A DNA stretch of 64,000 nucleotides, taken from positions 7,192,001-7,256,000 of the forward strand of contig NZ_CP098740.1 in assembly GCF_026167665.1 (NCBI RefSeq), in the 5' to 3' direction. Below, in pieces: positions 9,681-18,265 of this stretch (positions are counted from its first letter, which is position 1; each line of letters opens with the position of its first letter). The position numbers were made by a program, and so were the translations under genes. Source of the stretch: Streptomyces drozdowiczii (GTDB lineage: Bacteria > Actinomycetota > Actinomycetes > Streptomycetales > Streptomycetaceae). A model generated the notes under the pieces. It had not been told where the DNA came from. It worked only from the letters and a program-made list of their open reading frames with translations, and searched no databases.

Positions 9681-9878
9681 CTATCGCCAGCTGCGCGGAG
9701 CCCGGTAGACGGGCGCCGGGCTCCACCCCGGGACGCGCCCCGCCGGGGCCTCGTCCCGCTGCCCGCCGCCGCCCGCGCGCAGGGCGAGCAGCACCACCGT
9801 GAGCGCGGCAAGCTCCTCCTCGGTGGCCCGTCCGCGCTCGATGCGCAACGCGGACACCGCCGGTCCCGGACCGCCCAT
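9681..9878 (-). CDS. Acyl-CoA carboxylase epsilon subunit
   Basis: 65 residues with the short epsilon-family pattern (ALRIERGRATEEELAALTVV near the start, ending in PVYRAPRSWR). These small actinobacterial subunits bind the beta hexamer and stimulate carboxylation. The ATG at 9878 follows GGAGGTGGGG. It sits 34 bp upstream of the beta subunit on the same strand, the usual operon order. Confidence 0.85.
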   Translation of the reverse strand: MGGPGPAVSALRIERGRATEEELAALTVVLLALRAGGGGQRDEAPAGRVPGWSPAPVYRAPRSWR

Positions 9879-9962
9879 ACCCCACCTCCAGCGTTTACGG
9901 CAGCATCGGCCACCCCGCTGGAGCACCGCTCCGGCTCCACTGGATAACCGCTCGACAAACGG

Positions 9963-11968
9963 TCAACGGCTCCCCGCACGGACGGACTTCAGCCCCGCCG
10001 CCAGCGCACGGGCACAGCCCGTCCCGCTGCCGACCCCCGTCATGACCACGGCCGCGACCGTGCCCTCGGCAGCCGCGCACGCCATCTCGTACGCGGCCGC
10101 GCCCCCCGGCCCGGCCCCGCACAGCACCAGCCGCCCGGGCCCCTCGGCCCCCAGCAGCCGGGGCAGCGACGAAGGGTCCCCCGGCCGCGCCGCCCGCAGG
10201 CTCACGATCCGTTCCGGGCCCCGGTGATGGCGTGCCAGTGCCTCGTACGCGCCCATGGGCACCCCCGGCGTCCGCACCAGCACGATCGTGTCGGCCGACG
10301 GGTCCCCGGCGCGCAGCACCGCCAGATCGGGCCCCTCCGGCACGGGCGGGCGGGGCAGCACGCGGGGCACCTCGAAGCCCCGGAGTAGTTCGAGGAGATC
10401 GCCGACGGCGGACTGCGGGTCGCGGTGGTCCGGCAGCGACCTCAGCAGGCGCACGCAGTGCGAGAGCAGCGCGGACGCGTCCATGTCCCCCAGGCAGCGG
10501 CGGTCGTGGCGCACCGTGAGGGCGAGCCCGCCGTCCGCGTCGTGCCGGGCGGCGAGGGTGAGCGGCAGTCCGGGGTGGGCGCTGATGCTGCGCGGGGCGT
10601 CCACCTCGACGCCCTGGGCGCGCAGCTCGGCGAGCAGCGCCGGAGGCAGCTCGACCCGGTTGTCGAACACGACCCCGGTCTCGAAGAGTTCGGCATCGGG
10701 GTTCCGGCCGGTCCAGACCCGGACCCGGTCGGCCGGCACCCAGGCGTGGACGGCCAGGTCCAGCGCGGCGTCACGCGCCTGCCCGAGAAGACCGGCCACC
10801 GGCTCGGCGGGGTCGACGGTGACCGTCATCGGCAGCGGGTTGCCCAGCAGCCCCGGAATGCCCGCGGCACCCTCCATCGGGATGTCCCGGGCCGACAGGT
10901 GCACGCCGAAGCTGACCGGCACCGGGCCGACCGCACCGGCCGCCCGGTACAGCAGCAGCGCCCACACGGCGTGCAGGGCGCTGGACTCCCCCGCCCCGCG
11001 CATCGCGGCCCAGGTGCGCAGCCGGGTGGTCTGGGGCGGCCGCAGCCGCCGGTGGACGCGTCCGACGCCGCTGTCCCCGGCCGGAAATCCGTCGTCCGGG
11101 GCCTCGGGGACGGCCGGCTCCGGGGCCGGGGCGGCCGTCGCCCAGTAGGCGCGGGCGCCCTCGGTCCGCTGCCGGGCCAGCCAACGGGCGTGGTCGCGCA
11201 CATCGGGCCGCCGCTCGCGGCCGGGCAGGGTGCCGCCGCGCGCGTAGGCCCGGTAGAACTCCCGCAGGAGCAGGTGGACGCCGCGCTCGTCCAGCAGCGC
11301 CCGGTGATAGGTGAGCAGGACCCGGGTGGGCGCACGGGTGCCCCGGGCCGGGGCGGCCCCTCCATCAGGGTCACGCGCAGCAGGCCGGGGCGGTGCGGTG
11401 CGAAGCCGCGCAGACGGTCGCGCTCGATCAGGTCGCTCCAGGAGACGGCGCCGTGTGCGAGGTGGGCGACGTCGATCTCCGCCCACTCGTGCAGCACCAG
11501 GCGGGGCAGGTGCGTCCAGTCGAAGGCCGCCCGCAGCACGGTCTCCCGGTCGGCGACGGACAGCCAGGCAGCGGTGAACCGGGCGAGGTCGACGGGCCCC
11601 GTCCAGTTCCAGGCGACCTGTCCGACGTGCCCGCCCGCCGGCTCCTCGACGGCCGCGCGGATCAGGTCCTGCTGGTGGCCGGCCACCGCGACGGTGTCGC
11701 GCGCGCCGCCCGCCAGCGCCAGGACGTCGGCGAACACCGCGGCTCCGGGCCTGCCCCGACCGCCGTGCGTGGGGGCGATGCGCAGGGTGTGGCGCCCGGT
11801 ACCGGACGCCTCCGCGGTCACCGTGCGGGCATGACGCTGGGTCACCCGCGCCGCCACCGCCTCGGCCCGGCCCGGGTCCAGGGGACCGCACAGCTCCGCC
11901 TCGACGGACGGGCCGGAGGCGGCGGGCACCGGTGCGAGGACCACCGCAAGCACCGGATCGTCACTCAT
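9963..11968 (-). CDS. Free-standing condensation-domain protein with TE-like tail (apparent frameshift)
   Basis: About 668 residues once one base is added in the CCCC run 11357-11360, which joins VTLMEG to AAPARGTRAPTRVLLTYH. The middle is an NRPS condensation fold: the active-site motif is YHRALLDE (consensus HHxxxDG, with the second His and the Asp kept), and SFGVHLSARD and LLGNPLPMTVTV match later C-domain motifs. The last 120 residues resemble a thioesterase core whose nucleophile elbow reads GAGPGG without Ser. It may form an amide or ester on the polyketide, with the tail structural. No adenylation domain is nearby. Confidence 0.68.
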
Positions 11969-12030
11969 CGGGGCCCTGACCCCGTGTGCACCGCATGACG
12001 TGCCCTCCCTCAGCCGGTACGGCTGCCCTC

Positions 12031-12837
12031 TCAGGCGAGCCGTACTCCGCTCGCCCCCGCGACGCCCTCGGGCCGTGCCATGAGGATGGAGCGCTGCAAC
12101 TTGGCCAGCGCGGGCGAGGGTTCGAGCCCGAGCGTGCGGACCAGCGTGGACCGCAGCCGCTGGTAGGCGTCCAGCGCCTCGCCGCGCCGCCCGGAGCGGT
12201 AGAGGGCCAGCATGTACTGGCCGCACAGGCTCTCATGGGTGGAGTACCGGCTGAGCAGGACGGTGAGTTCGGAGAGCAGTTCGCGGTGGCGGCCCAGCTT
12301 GAGATCGGCCTCGATGCGCTGGTCCAGGGCACAGAGCCGGCTCTCCTCCAGCCGCTTGATCTGGGTGTCCAGGTGCGGCCCGGTGTGTACGTCGGCGAGC
12401 GCCGGACCGGTCCACAGGGCCAGCGCCTCACGGAGCAGCCGGGCGCCCTCGGGAAAGTCCTCGGCGTCCATGGCCCGGTATCCCATGCCGGCCAGCCGCT
12501 CGAACTCCTGCACGTCGTGGCCGCCTTCGCCGCCCTTGAGTAAGTAGCCTCCGGGAACGGTGAGCAGGACGTCCTTGGCGGTGCGGGTGTCGTCGCCGTG
12601 CTGTTCGAGCGCGGCGGTGATCAGTTCGCGCAGTTGGAGGATGTAGGTCTGGAGCGTGGGCCGGGCGCTGCGCGGCGGCTCGCTCCCCCACAGCTCCTCG
12701 GTGAGCGTGCCCACGGGCACCACCTCGTCGGCGTGCAGGGCCAGCAGGGCAAGCACCTGCCGGGGCTTGGGCGCGGTCGGTGTGATCGAAGTGCCCATTT
12801 CCCGCACGGCGAGCGTGCCGAGTACGTCGATGTCCAC
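12031..12837 (-). CDS. SARP-family pathway activator 4 (with TTA codon)
   Basis: An intact 268-residue SARP: winged helix at 1-95 (VLGTLAVREMGTSITP, PTLQTYILQLRELI) and activation domain to about 245 (LLSRYSTHESLCGQYMLALY). It starts at GTG 12837, aligned with SARP 3. The Leu in GGYLLKGG is encoded by TTA (12541-12543), predicting bldA control. It is the closest relative of SARP 3 here, and both share a similar ARE-overlaid promoter, which points to duplication of the gene with its control region. Confidence 0.93.
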   Translation of the reverse strand: MDIDVLGTLAVREMGTSITPTAPKPRQVLALLALHADEVVPVGTLTEELWGSEPPRSARPTLQTYILQLRELITAALEQHGDDTRTAKDVLLTVPGGYLLKGGEGGHDVQEFERLAGMGYRAMDAEDFPEGARLLREALALWTGPALADVHTGPHLDTQIKRLEESRLCALDQRIEADLKLGRHRELLSELTVLLSRYSTHESLCGQYMLALYRSGRRGEALDAYQRLRSTLVRTLGLEPSPALAKLQRSILMARPEGVAGASGVRLA

Positions 12838-12896
12838 GCGGTCTCCCCGTCATCCCCCGGCCGCCGGAACGGCCCGGAACTTCTGCTGACGGAACG

Positions 12897-12947
12897 ATTT
12901 AAAAACAGCACGAGCGGTATGTCAATACCAAACCGTGCGCCCTGTTT
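12897..12947 (-). promoter_or_regulatory. SARP 4 promoter overlaid by an ARE-like element
   Basis: On the minus strand, TTGACA (12925-12920) and TTAAAT (12902-12897) are 17 bp apart. The inverted repeat with arms 12903-12921 and 12929-12947 and the same 7-bp centre TCAATAC matches the SARP 3 element in layout. Here about 14 of 19 arm positions pair. The right arm, CAAACCGTGCGCCCTGTTT, is almost the same as at SARP 3. A receptor bound here would block RNA polymerase directly. Confidence 0.75.
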
Positions 12948-13188
12948 GCTCTCGTGTGGAGCGCCAGCGATCCTTGAGGCACGGTCACCTTGATCCGATA
13001 AGTTTCCCCAAAAGCGGACAAAGAGCAGGGGGTTGGAGGTCCCGGAAGGACCCGGACCCCACCACCAGGCGCCCGAATTACCAGACCGGGTGGACTGTTT
13101 TACGAGGAGGGAGGCGTGCCGATGACACGACGGCGAGGGTCGGCAAGGTACGCGGAAGCGCCCCGCCACCTCCGGTGGCCCGACGGCC

Positions 13189-13773
13189 CTACTCCGCCGG
13201 GCTCAGCCTCGGCAGCGCGAACGACCACAGCTGGACCAGCCGCTCCGCGGACCGCCAGTACCGGTCGACCGCGCCCAGGGTCTCCAGGCCGAGCGTCGCC
13301 GCCACGATGACCACCGCCGCGTCCTCGGCCGAGACGTCCTCGGCCAACTCCCCGTCGGCGCGGGCCTGGACCAGGGCGTCGCGCACCCACTCGTACCACC
13401 AGTCGTGCAGCTTGGCCTCGCTCTTGCGCGAGGGGTCGCCGCCCAACCGGAAGCCCGCGCGCACGACCGGGTCGTCGGTGACCGCGTCCATCAGCCGGCC
13501 CACGGCGGCGACGAGCCCCGGGAGCCGGCCGCCCTCGGCGGTAAGCGCGCTCTCCTCGGTCAGCGCGAGGGCGGACTCCGCGGCGGCGTCCTCCACGGCG
13601 GCCGCCAGCGCGTCCTTGTTGGGGAAGTGGAAGTGCAGGGCGCCCGAACTCACGCCTGCCCGGCCGCTGATGACCGGGAGCGTCGCCATCGCGTACCCGT
13701 CGGCGCCGAAGACCTCCGCCGCGGCCGAGATGAGGGCCTGACGCGTCACAGCCGCCCGCGCCTGCTTCACCAT
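13189..13773 (-). CDS. TetR-family regulator 2, butyrolactone-receptor-like
   Basis: 194 residues with an HTH at 10-55 (TLPVISGRAGVSSGALHFHF) and an ArpA/ScbR-sized ligand domain. The ATG at 13773 follows GGAGGACACG. A longer reading frame upstream lacks family similarity. It is divergent from afsA, a standard arrangement of signal synthase and receptor. The 443-bp gap between them holds several ARE-like sites. It is a good candidate for a local receptor or pseudo-receptor. Confidence 0.88.
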   Translation of the reverse strand: MVKQARAAVTRQALISAAAEVFGADGYAMATLPVISGRAGVSSGALHFHFPNKDALAAAVEDAAAESALALTEESALTAEGGRLPGLVAAVGRLMDAVTDDPVVRAGFRLGGDPSRKSEAKLHDWWYEWVRDALVQARADGELAEDVSAEDAAVVIVAATLGLETLGAVDRYWRSAERLVQLWSFALPRLSPAE

Positions 13774-13863
13774 CGTGTCCTCCTCCGGGCGGGGCGGGGA
13801 ACCGCGGCGCAAAGCCGTCCGATTCACCCTGGATTCTCCATACTGACTCGTGCGCACCCTAGC

Positions 13864-13885
13864 AAACCGCACGGCTGGTTGGTTT
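13864..13885. promoter_or_regulatory. ARE-like operator upstream of TetR 2
   Basis: The 22-bp element begins AAACCGCACGG and ends TGGTTGGTTT, so an AAACC half and a GGTTT half face each other, as in receptor operators. It lies about 90 bp upstream of the TetR 2 start and probably mediates autorepression. Confidence 0.5.
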
Positions 13886-13952
13886 AGCTGCCGACGGGCA
13901 CCAGTTGGTTTCTCCAGTCGTTCTCTCCGAAAAATGCACCGTGAACCAACAA

Positions 13953-13976
13953 AAGAAACCGTCCGATAGGTTTCTT
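13953..13976. promoter_or_regulatory. ARE-like perfect inverted repeat between TetR 2 and afsA
   Basis: AAGAAACC (13953-13960) and GGTTTCTT (13969-13976) are perfect 8-bp inverted arms around an 8-bp centre. The spacing and AACC/GGTT cores fit a TetR-family receptor operator in the divergent control region. Confidence 0.5.
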
Positions 13977-14119
13977 CCTGAGCCGATGAAAGCGGTGACG
14001 GCGGGCAACGCAAGGGAGGCATGCGCCTTATGTCGCTTTTCTACCTCATCACGAAGGGCCAACTGCGCGCTCGTGGACCTGAAACGGAACCTGATATTCA
14101 AGTAAACGCTTGACTCTTG

Positions 14120-14172
14120 GTAAAGTCTTTACTTTTGGCCCGATTGAAGAAAACCGGTAGGTCCGTATCTTA
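14120..14172 (+). promoter_or_regulatory. afsA upstream control region: palindrome plus ARE-like site
   Basis: GTAAAGTCTTTAC (14120-14132) is a perfect 6-bp-arm palindrome with a 1-bp centre, AT-rich against its surroundings, beside a TTGACT at 14110-14115. From 14151 to 14172 lies an element starting AAACCGG and ending CGTATCTTA. The same framework (17 of 22 positions) occurs upstream of TetR 3 at 24012-24033. A single receptor could control both promoters. Confidence 0.5.
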
Positions 14173-14216
14173 AGTGGCGTCGCCGAACACAGGTTTCAAG
14201 TCCAGACGGGGGCCCC

Positions 14217-15173
14217 ATGAGTCTCACCACTGCTGAAGCCAGAACCGCACTCCCGGCCGCACCGCGGCTGACCAGCACGGTCGCGAAGGAGTACGTACAC
14301 CGCGACTCCGTCGCGGAGGTGTTCCTCACCGGCTGCGACTCGCGGGACGGGATGAACTTCGCACTGACCGGCCAATGGCCCCGCGCCCACACCATGTTCC
14401 GGAGCCAGGACGGCACGAGCCACGACCCGCTCCAGATCGCCGAAACGTTCCGGCAGGCAGGCATCTACGTCTCCCACGTCGAGCTGGGCGTACCGCTGGG
14501 CCACAACTTCGTCATGTCGAGCATCACGTACACGGCCGACCCGGAGAACCTGCTCATCGCCTCGGGCCCCACCGACTTCGACCTCGACACCCGGTGCACG
14601 GACATCGTCCGGCGCAGAGGTATCGCCAGCCGCGTCGCCTTCGAGTTCGCGCTCCGCCGGGGCGGTCGCTCCCTGGCGGGCGGCACGGGGCAGATCTCCG
14701 TGATCCCGCCGGCCGTCTACAACCGGTTACGCCAGAACAGCGCCGCCCAACCGCCCCTCACCGAGCCGCACCCGGCCCGCAATCCGCTTCCTCCGGCCAT
14801 GGTCGGCCGGCCGTTCACCACGGACGTCGTGCTCTCCCCCGCCCCCGGCGCCGCACCCGGCGGCAGCCCGCGCTGGCTGCTCACCCCGGACCTCGACCAC
14901 CCGATCCTCTTCGACCACAAGGGCGACCACGTGCCCGGCATGGTCCTGCTCGAAGCGGCCCGGCAGGCCGCCTGCGCCGTGATGGCGCCCCGGACGTTCA
15001 CCCCGGCCGCCGCCGCCAACGACTTCCACCAGTACGCCGAACTCGACCGGCCCTGCTGGATCGAGGTGACCCGGGTCGAGCACGAATCCGGCAACATGGT
15101 CACCGTGGAGGTCACCGGCCACCAGGACGGCAAGAACGTCTTCACCTCGGTGCTGACCGGCCCGGTCGACTAG
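14217..15173 (+). CDS. afsA: AfsA/ScbA-type gamma-butyrolactone synthase (TTA codon)
   Basis: 318 residues with two hotdog-like repeats. Motifs are WPRAHTMF (about 54-61), VELGVPLGHNF, and HPILFDHKGDHVPGM followed by LLEAARQAA (about 223-250), diagnostic of A-factor biosynthesis enzymes that join a beta-ketoacyl group to dihydroxyacetone phosphate. Leu171 is a TTA codon (14727-14729), so signal production may depend on bldA. It is divergent from TetR 2, and an NmrA-type reductase and a second receptor-like TetR lie 9 kb away. The ATG follows GGGGGCCCC, a weak ribosome site. Confidence 0.95.
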   Translation: MSLTTAEARTALPAAPRLTSTVAKEYVHRDSVAEVFLTGCDSRDGMNFALTGQWPRAHTMFRSQDGTSHDPLQIAETFRQAGIYVSHVELGVPLGHNFVMSSITYTADPENLLIASGPTDFDLDTRCTDIVRRRGIASRVAFEFALRRGGRSLAGGTGQISVIPPAVYNRLRQNSAAQPPLTEPHPARNPLPPAMVGRPFTTDVVLSPAPGAAPGGSPRWLLTPDLDHPILFDHKGDHVPGMVLLEAARQAACAVMAPRTFTPAAAANDFHQYAELDRPCWIEVTRVEHESGNMVTVEVTGHQDGKNVFTSVLTGPVD

Positions 15174-15274
15174 GCGGCCCCGCCCGCCGCCCGGACCCCA
15201 CCCTCGTACCGCCTTGGGTCGCTGACCCGCCCGCGCGAGATCATCGCAGGTCACGCCCGCACACGCCGCACCAC

Positions 15275-15298
15275 AGCGACCGAAGCGACCGAAGAACC
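15275..15298 (+). repeat. Outlying copy of replication-module-A iteron
   Basis: AGCGACCGAAGCGACCG followed by AAG is a double copy of the AGCGACC heptamer that recurs upstream of prim-pol A (18.26-18.63 kb). It lies downstream of tpg, about 3 kb from the main array. It could be a handling or incompatibility site, or chance. Confidence 0.45.
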
Positions 15299-15302
15299 CG
15301 CT

Positions 15303-15362
15303 CGCGCCCGTACGCGGAAGGCCGCCCCCACGAGAGGGCCGCGCCTTCCGCGTACGGGCGCG
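15303..15362. terminator. Large inverted repeat between convergent afsA and tpg
   Basis: Perfect 20-bp arms (15303-15322, starting CGCGCCCGTACGCGG, and 15343-15362) surround a 20-bp loop. The site lies between the 3' ends of afsA (plus) and tpg (minus), where a bidirectional terminator is expected. No U-tract follows, normal for Streptomyces. Confidence 0.6.
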
Positions 15363-15386
15363 TCGAACGGCCCCGCCCGACGCCCG

Positions 15387-15941
15387 TCAGAGGTCGAAGG
15401 CCACATGCTCCAGGTCGGTGTACTCCACGAGCAGCCCCTGCGCCCGGCGCCCGCCGTCCTTGAAGTAGATCTCCTGCAAGCCCTCGGCCGCGACCTCCTG
15501 GAGCTGCCGGTCGCTGCCGCCCTGCTCCCGGAGTTCGAAGAGCCGGGCCGCGTACGTGGGCGGGAGCGCCACGGTGAGGTGGCGCAGCCGGGCGTCGTCG
15601 GTGGAGCCGGGCGCCGCCGTGTATCCGAACCGGGCCCGGGTGTCGATGACGATGCCCCCGGTGGTGGCCGCCGCCTTGCGGGCCTTCGCCTGGATCTGCG
15701 GCTGCCAACGCCGCTTGACCTCGCGGTCCAGGCGGGCGGCCAGATCCGGACGGGGCTTCTTCAGCTGGTTGCGTACGTACCGCTCGACCGTGCGCTGGGT
15801 GATCCCCAGCAGTTCGGCGGCGGCCCTGGTGCCCTTGAGCTGCTTGACGAGGTACCGCATCTGCGCACCGGCCGACTTGGGCGCGGGCCGGGTGAACGCC
15901 CGCTGGACCGCCTCGTCGAGACCTTCCCCGACCGTGTTCAT
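15387..15941 (-). CDS. tpg: Telomere-protecting terminal protein Tpg
   Basis: 184 residues, the exact family size. It has the conserved blocks MRYLVKQLKGTRAAAELLG, a putative HTH ITQRTVERYVRNQLKKPRPD, KRRWQPQIQ, and near the C-terminus GGSDRQLQEVAAEGLQEIYF. Tpg is covalently attached to the 5' ends of linear Streptomyces replicons and primes end-patching after replication. It is 12 bp downstream of tap, the standard operon. Its presence argues that the replicon is linear. Confidence 0.95.
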   Translation of the reverse strand: MNTVGEGLDEAVQRAFTRPAPKSAGAQMRYLVKQLKGTRAAAELLGITQRTVERYVRNQLKKPRPDLAARLDREVKRRWQPQIQAKARKAAATTGGIVIDTRARFGYTAAPGSTDDARLRHLTVALPPTYAARLFELREQGGSDRQLQEVAAEGLQEIYFKDGGRRAQGLLVEYTDLEHVAFDL

Positions 15942-15953
15942 CGGCTGGTTCCC

Positions 15954-18083
15954 CTACTCTCCGTCGTCCTTGGCGGTGACCGCGCCGTCCTTGATGTACC
16001 GGGCCAGGTTGAGCTCCGGACCGTACTCCTCCCGGACGGCTTCCGCCCACAGCGTGGTCTGCGAGCCCTCGTGCTTCACCATTCCCGGACTGACCCCGAG
16101 CCGGAAGCCCCCGGGCAGCGGCTTTCCGTCCCGGTACGGCAGGAAGTCCAGCGGGGAGGGCCCGTCCGAGGCGTAGACCGCGCAGTCGGAGAGCACGGCG
16201 ACCGGGTACTGGCCGGTCGCGGCCGCCATCCGGACCATCTTGCGGTGCATGTTGATCCGGGCCCGCGAGATGACGGCGGCCCGGATGTCGGGACGCCAGG
16301 TCGGCCGGCTCAGCGCGGGCCACGGCTTGCCGGGCCGCCAGCCACCGCCGCGCGGCCGTTCCCGCAGCTTGCCGATGCCTCCCTTGACGGTCGCCTTGAT
16401 CGCCGACAGGACGACCGCCAGCTGAGGATCACGGTCCCGGTACCCCTCCATCGCCGCCAGGAACGCGTCGGGCGCCAGACCCTCCCCCACGCCCAGGTCC
16501 GCCATGGTCGCCACGTACGCGTCGCGCAGCCGCTTGTACCAGCCGTCCAGATAGCGCCCGTTGGCCGGTCGCACCCACGCCTCCACGGGCGCGACCTCGT
16601 AGCCGAGCTCCACCGCGTACGCCACGGTCGGCGTCGCGTACCAGGCGGGGCCCTCCGGGCGGTCACCCTTCGGCGTGAACGGGCTCGGCAGCAGATCGCC
16701 GTCGAGCCGCCGCCACTGCTTGCCGATCACGACGTGGGACGGGTCGACGTGCGACAGGTCGACCAGCCAGGAGCCGGGCAGCGCCGGGTCGAACACGGGG
16801 CTGTCGACATGCACGGGCGCCTCCAGGCCGACGACCGCGCCGTTCGCGGCGGCACCGAAGGCGAGGTTGACGTCGATGCCGACCAGATGCCGCTTCAGGC
16901 ACTCGTCATCCGTGAGGGGCCGCGCCCAGTCGTACGCCTCCTCGAACAGCATCTCGGCCGGGCCGCGCTGGTGAAAGCGGGGCAGATCGGCGAGGAGCGG
17001 ATGCCCGTCGGGCGCCTCGCAAGGGGCGCACTCGACGGGCTCGGACCCCAGCGAGCCGGGGTTGCGCTCGCTGTGCCGCTTGCCGTCCGCGTCCGGCGCG
17101 CTCGCCCGGGTCGGCGGGTGCAGCGACGTCATGAGTTCGAGCCCGGTCACGGCGGTGGAGCCCCGGGGCGTCATCACGCGCGAGGCGTACGTCCCCAGCA
17201 GCCGTACGAGTTCGGCCGGCGGAAGCTGCGAGGCGCCGTTCCAGTGGCGGACGTCGAGCGCGTGCCAGGCCGGGACGCAGAGCTGGACGCAGCTGCGGCG
17301 CGCGCCCCGGGCGGGCCGGTAGATCCGGGCCCACGGGCCGAACCCGCGCCGGGTCAGCTTCCACTCCGCCCGCGCCAGCTGCTTGAGCACCTTGTGGTCC
17401 TCCGGCAGCCTCCCGGCCAGGCCCTCCTCCCGCGAAAGCCGTACGGGCAGCCCGAACCGCTCGCAGGCGGCCTCGGTGAGGACGAGCAGCGGATCGGCGT
17501 CCTGCCCGCTGGGGTGCAGCCGCTCGGCACCTAGGCGCGCCTCGCCCAGCGTCCATTCGACCAGGGCGGGCAGCGACTTGGCGGGCACGTCGAGCACCAG
17601 GCCGCCCACGCAGTACGCGAACACGTCACCGCCTTCCACGTCGACCACGGCGAGCGGCCCGTGCTCGTACGGGGAGGCGTTGCCCTCGGACGTACGGGGT
17701 ACGGGGACGGGGTCGGCGGGCCTGGGGGTGGCGGGCTCCACGGCGGCGGGTGCGGCGGGCTCGGTTTCGGCGACCTCGGCGGGCTCCACGACCTCGTCCG
17801 GCTCCGCAGGCTCGACGGCTTCCTCGGCAGGCGCGGCCGCCTCCTCCGGGTACCGTGCGGCAAGCCCTTCGAGCAGCCGTGCGTACGCAGCCCGCTTCGG
17901 CGGCCGGGGTTCGCTGCGCCCCGACTCCCAGTTGCCGACCGACTCACGGCGGCTCTTCAGCGCCTTCGCGACCTGGTCCTGGCTCAGCCCGGCGGCCTCG
18001 CGCAGCCGCTTGCGTTCCGCCGGCGGCGGCAGCGGGTCCTGCGCGATCTGCTCCAGCAGCGCGTCGACCGCGCTGAACAGCAC
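15954..18083 (-). CDS. tap: Telomere-associated protein Tap
   Basis: About 709 residues with an N-terminal XRE-type HTH (about 28-60: AAGLSQDQVAKALKSR, then VGNWESGRSEPRPPKRAAY), an acidic Ala/Pro/Glu linker (about 75-130) and the long conserved Tap body to LNLARYIKDGAVTAK. Tap binds the telomere 3' overhang and recruits Tpg. The GTG at 18083 is chosen because family members begin at this LFSAVDALLEQ segment and GAGGAG precedes it closely. Starts up to 18173 are possible. The adjacent module-A replicase suggests the genes travel together. Confidence 0.92.
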   Translation of the reverse strand: MLFSAVDALLEQIAQDPLPPPAERKRLREAAGLSQDQVAKALKSRRESVGNWESGRSEPRPPKRAAYARLLEGLAARYPEEAAAPAEEAVEPAEPDEVVEPAEVAETEPAAPAAVEPATPRPADPVPVPRTSEGNASPYEHGPLAVVDVEGGDVFAYCVGGLVLDVPAKSLPALVEWTLGEARLGAERLHPSGQDADPLLVLTEAACERFGLPVRLSREEGLAGRLPEDHKVLKQLARAEWKLTRRGFGPWARIYRPARGARRSCVQLCVPAWHALDVRHWNGASQLPPAELVRLLGTYASRVMTPRGSTAVTGLELMTSLHPPTRASAPDADGKRHSERNPGSLGSEPVECAPCEAPDGHPLLADLPRFHQRGPAEMLFEEAYDWARPLTDDECLKRHLVGIDVNLAFGAAANGAVVGLEAPVHVDSPVFDPALPGSWLVDLSHVDPSHVVIGKQWRRLDGDLLPSPFTPKGDRPEGPAWYATPTVAYAVELGYEVAPVEAWVRPANGRYLDGWYKRLRDAYVATMADLGVGEGLAPDAFLAAMEGYRDRDPQLAVVLSAIKATVKGGIGKLRERPRGGGWRPGKPWPALSRPTWRPDIRAAVISRARINMHRKMVRMAAATGQYPVAVLSDCAVYASDGPSPLDFLPYRDGKPLPGGFRLGVSPGMVKHEGSQTTLWAEAVREEYGPELNLARYIKDGAVTAKDDGE

Positions 18084-18265
18084 CTGCTCCTCGTGGGACA
18101 AAACGATCACCTCGTGCGCCACCCTATCGAACCGCTCACCGGAACACTCGTGGATGTCGCACGGATTGCGCATGCCGGGCAGGCGGGCCAGATGTCACTG
18201 GAACCGGGATTCAGCCCGGCTAGAGACGACCGGACTGTTTTCCCGCATCCCGCGACCGGACCGGA

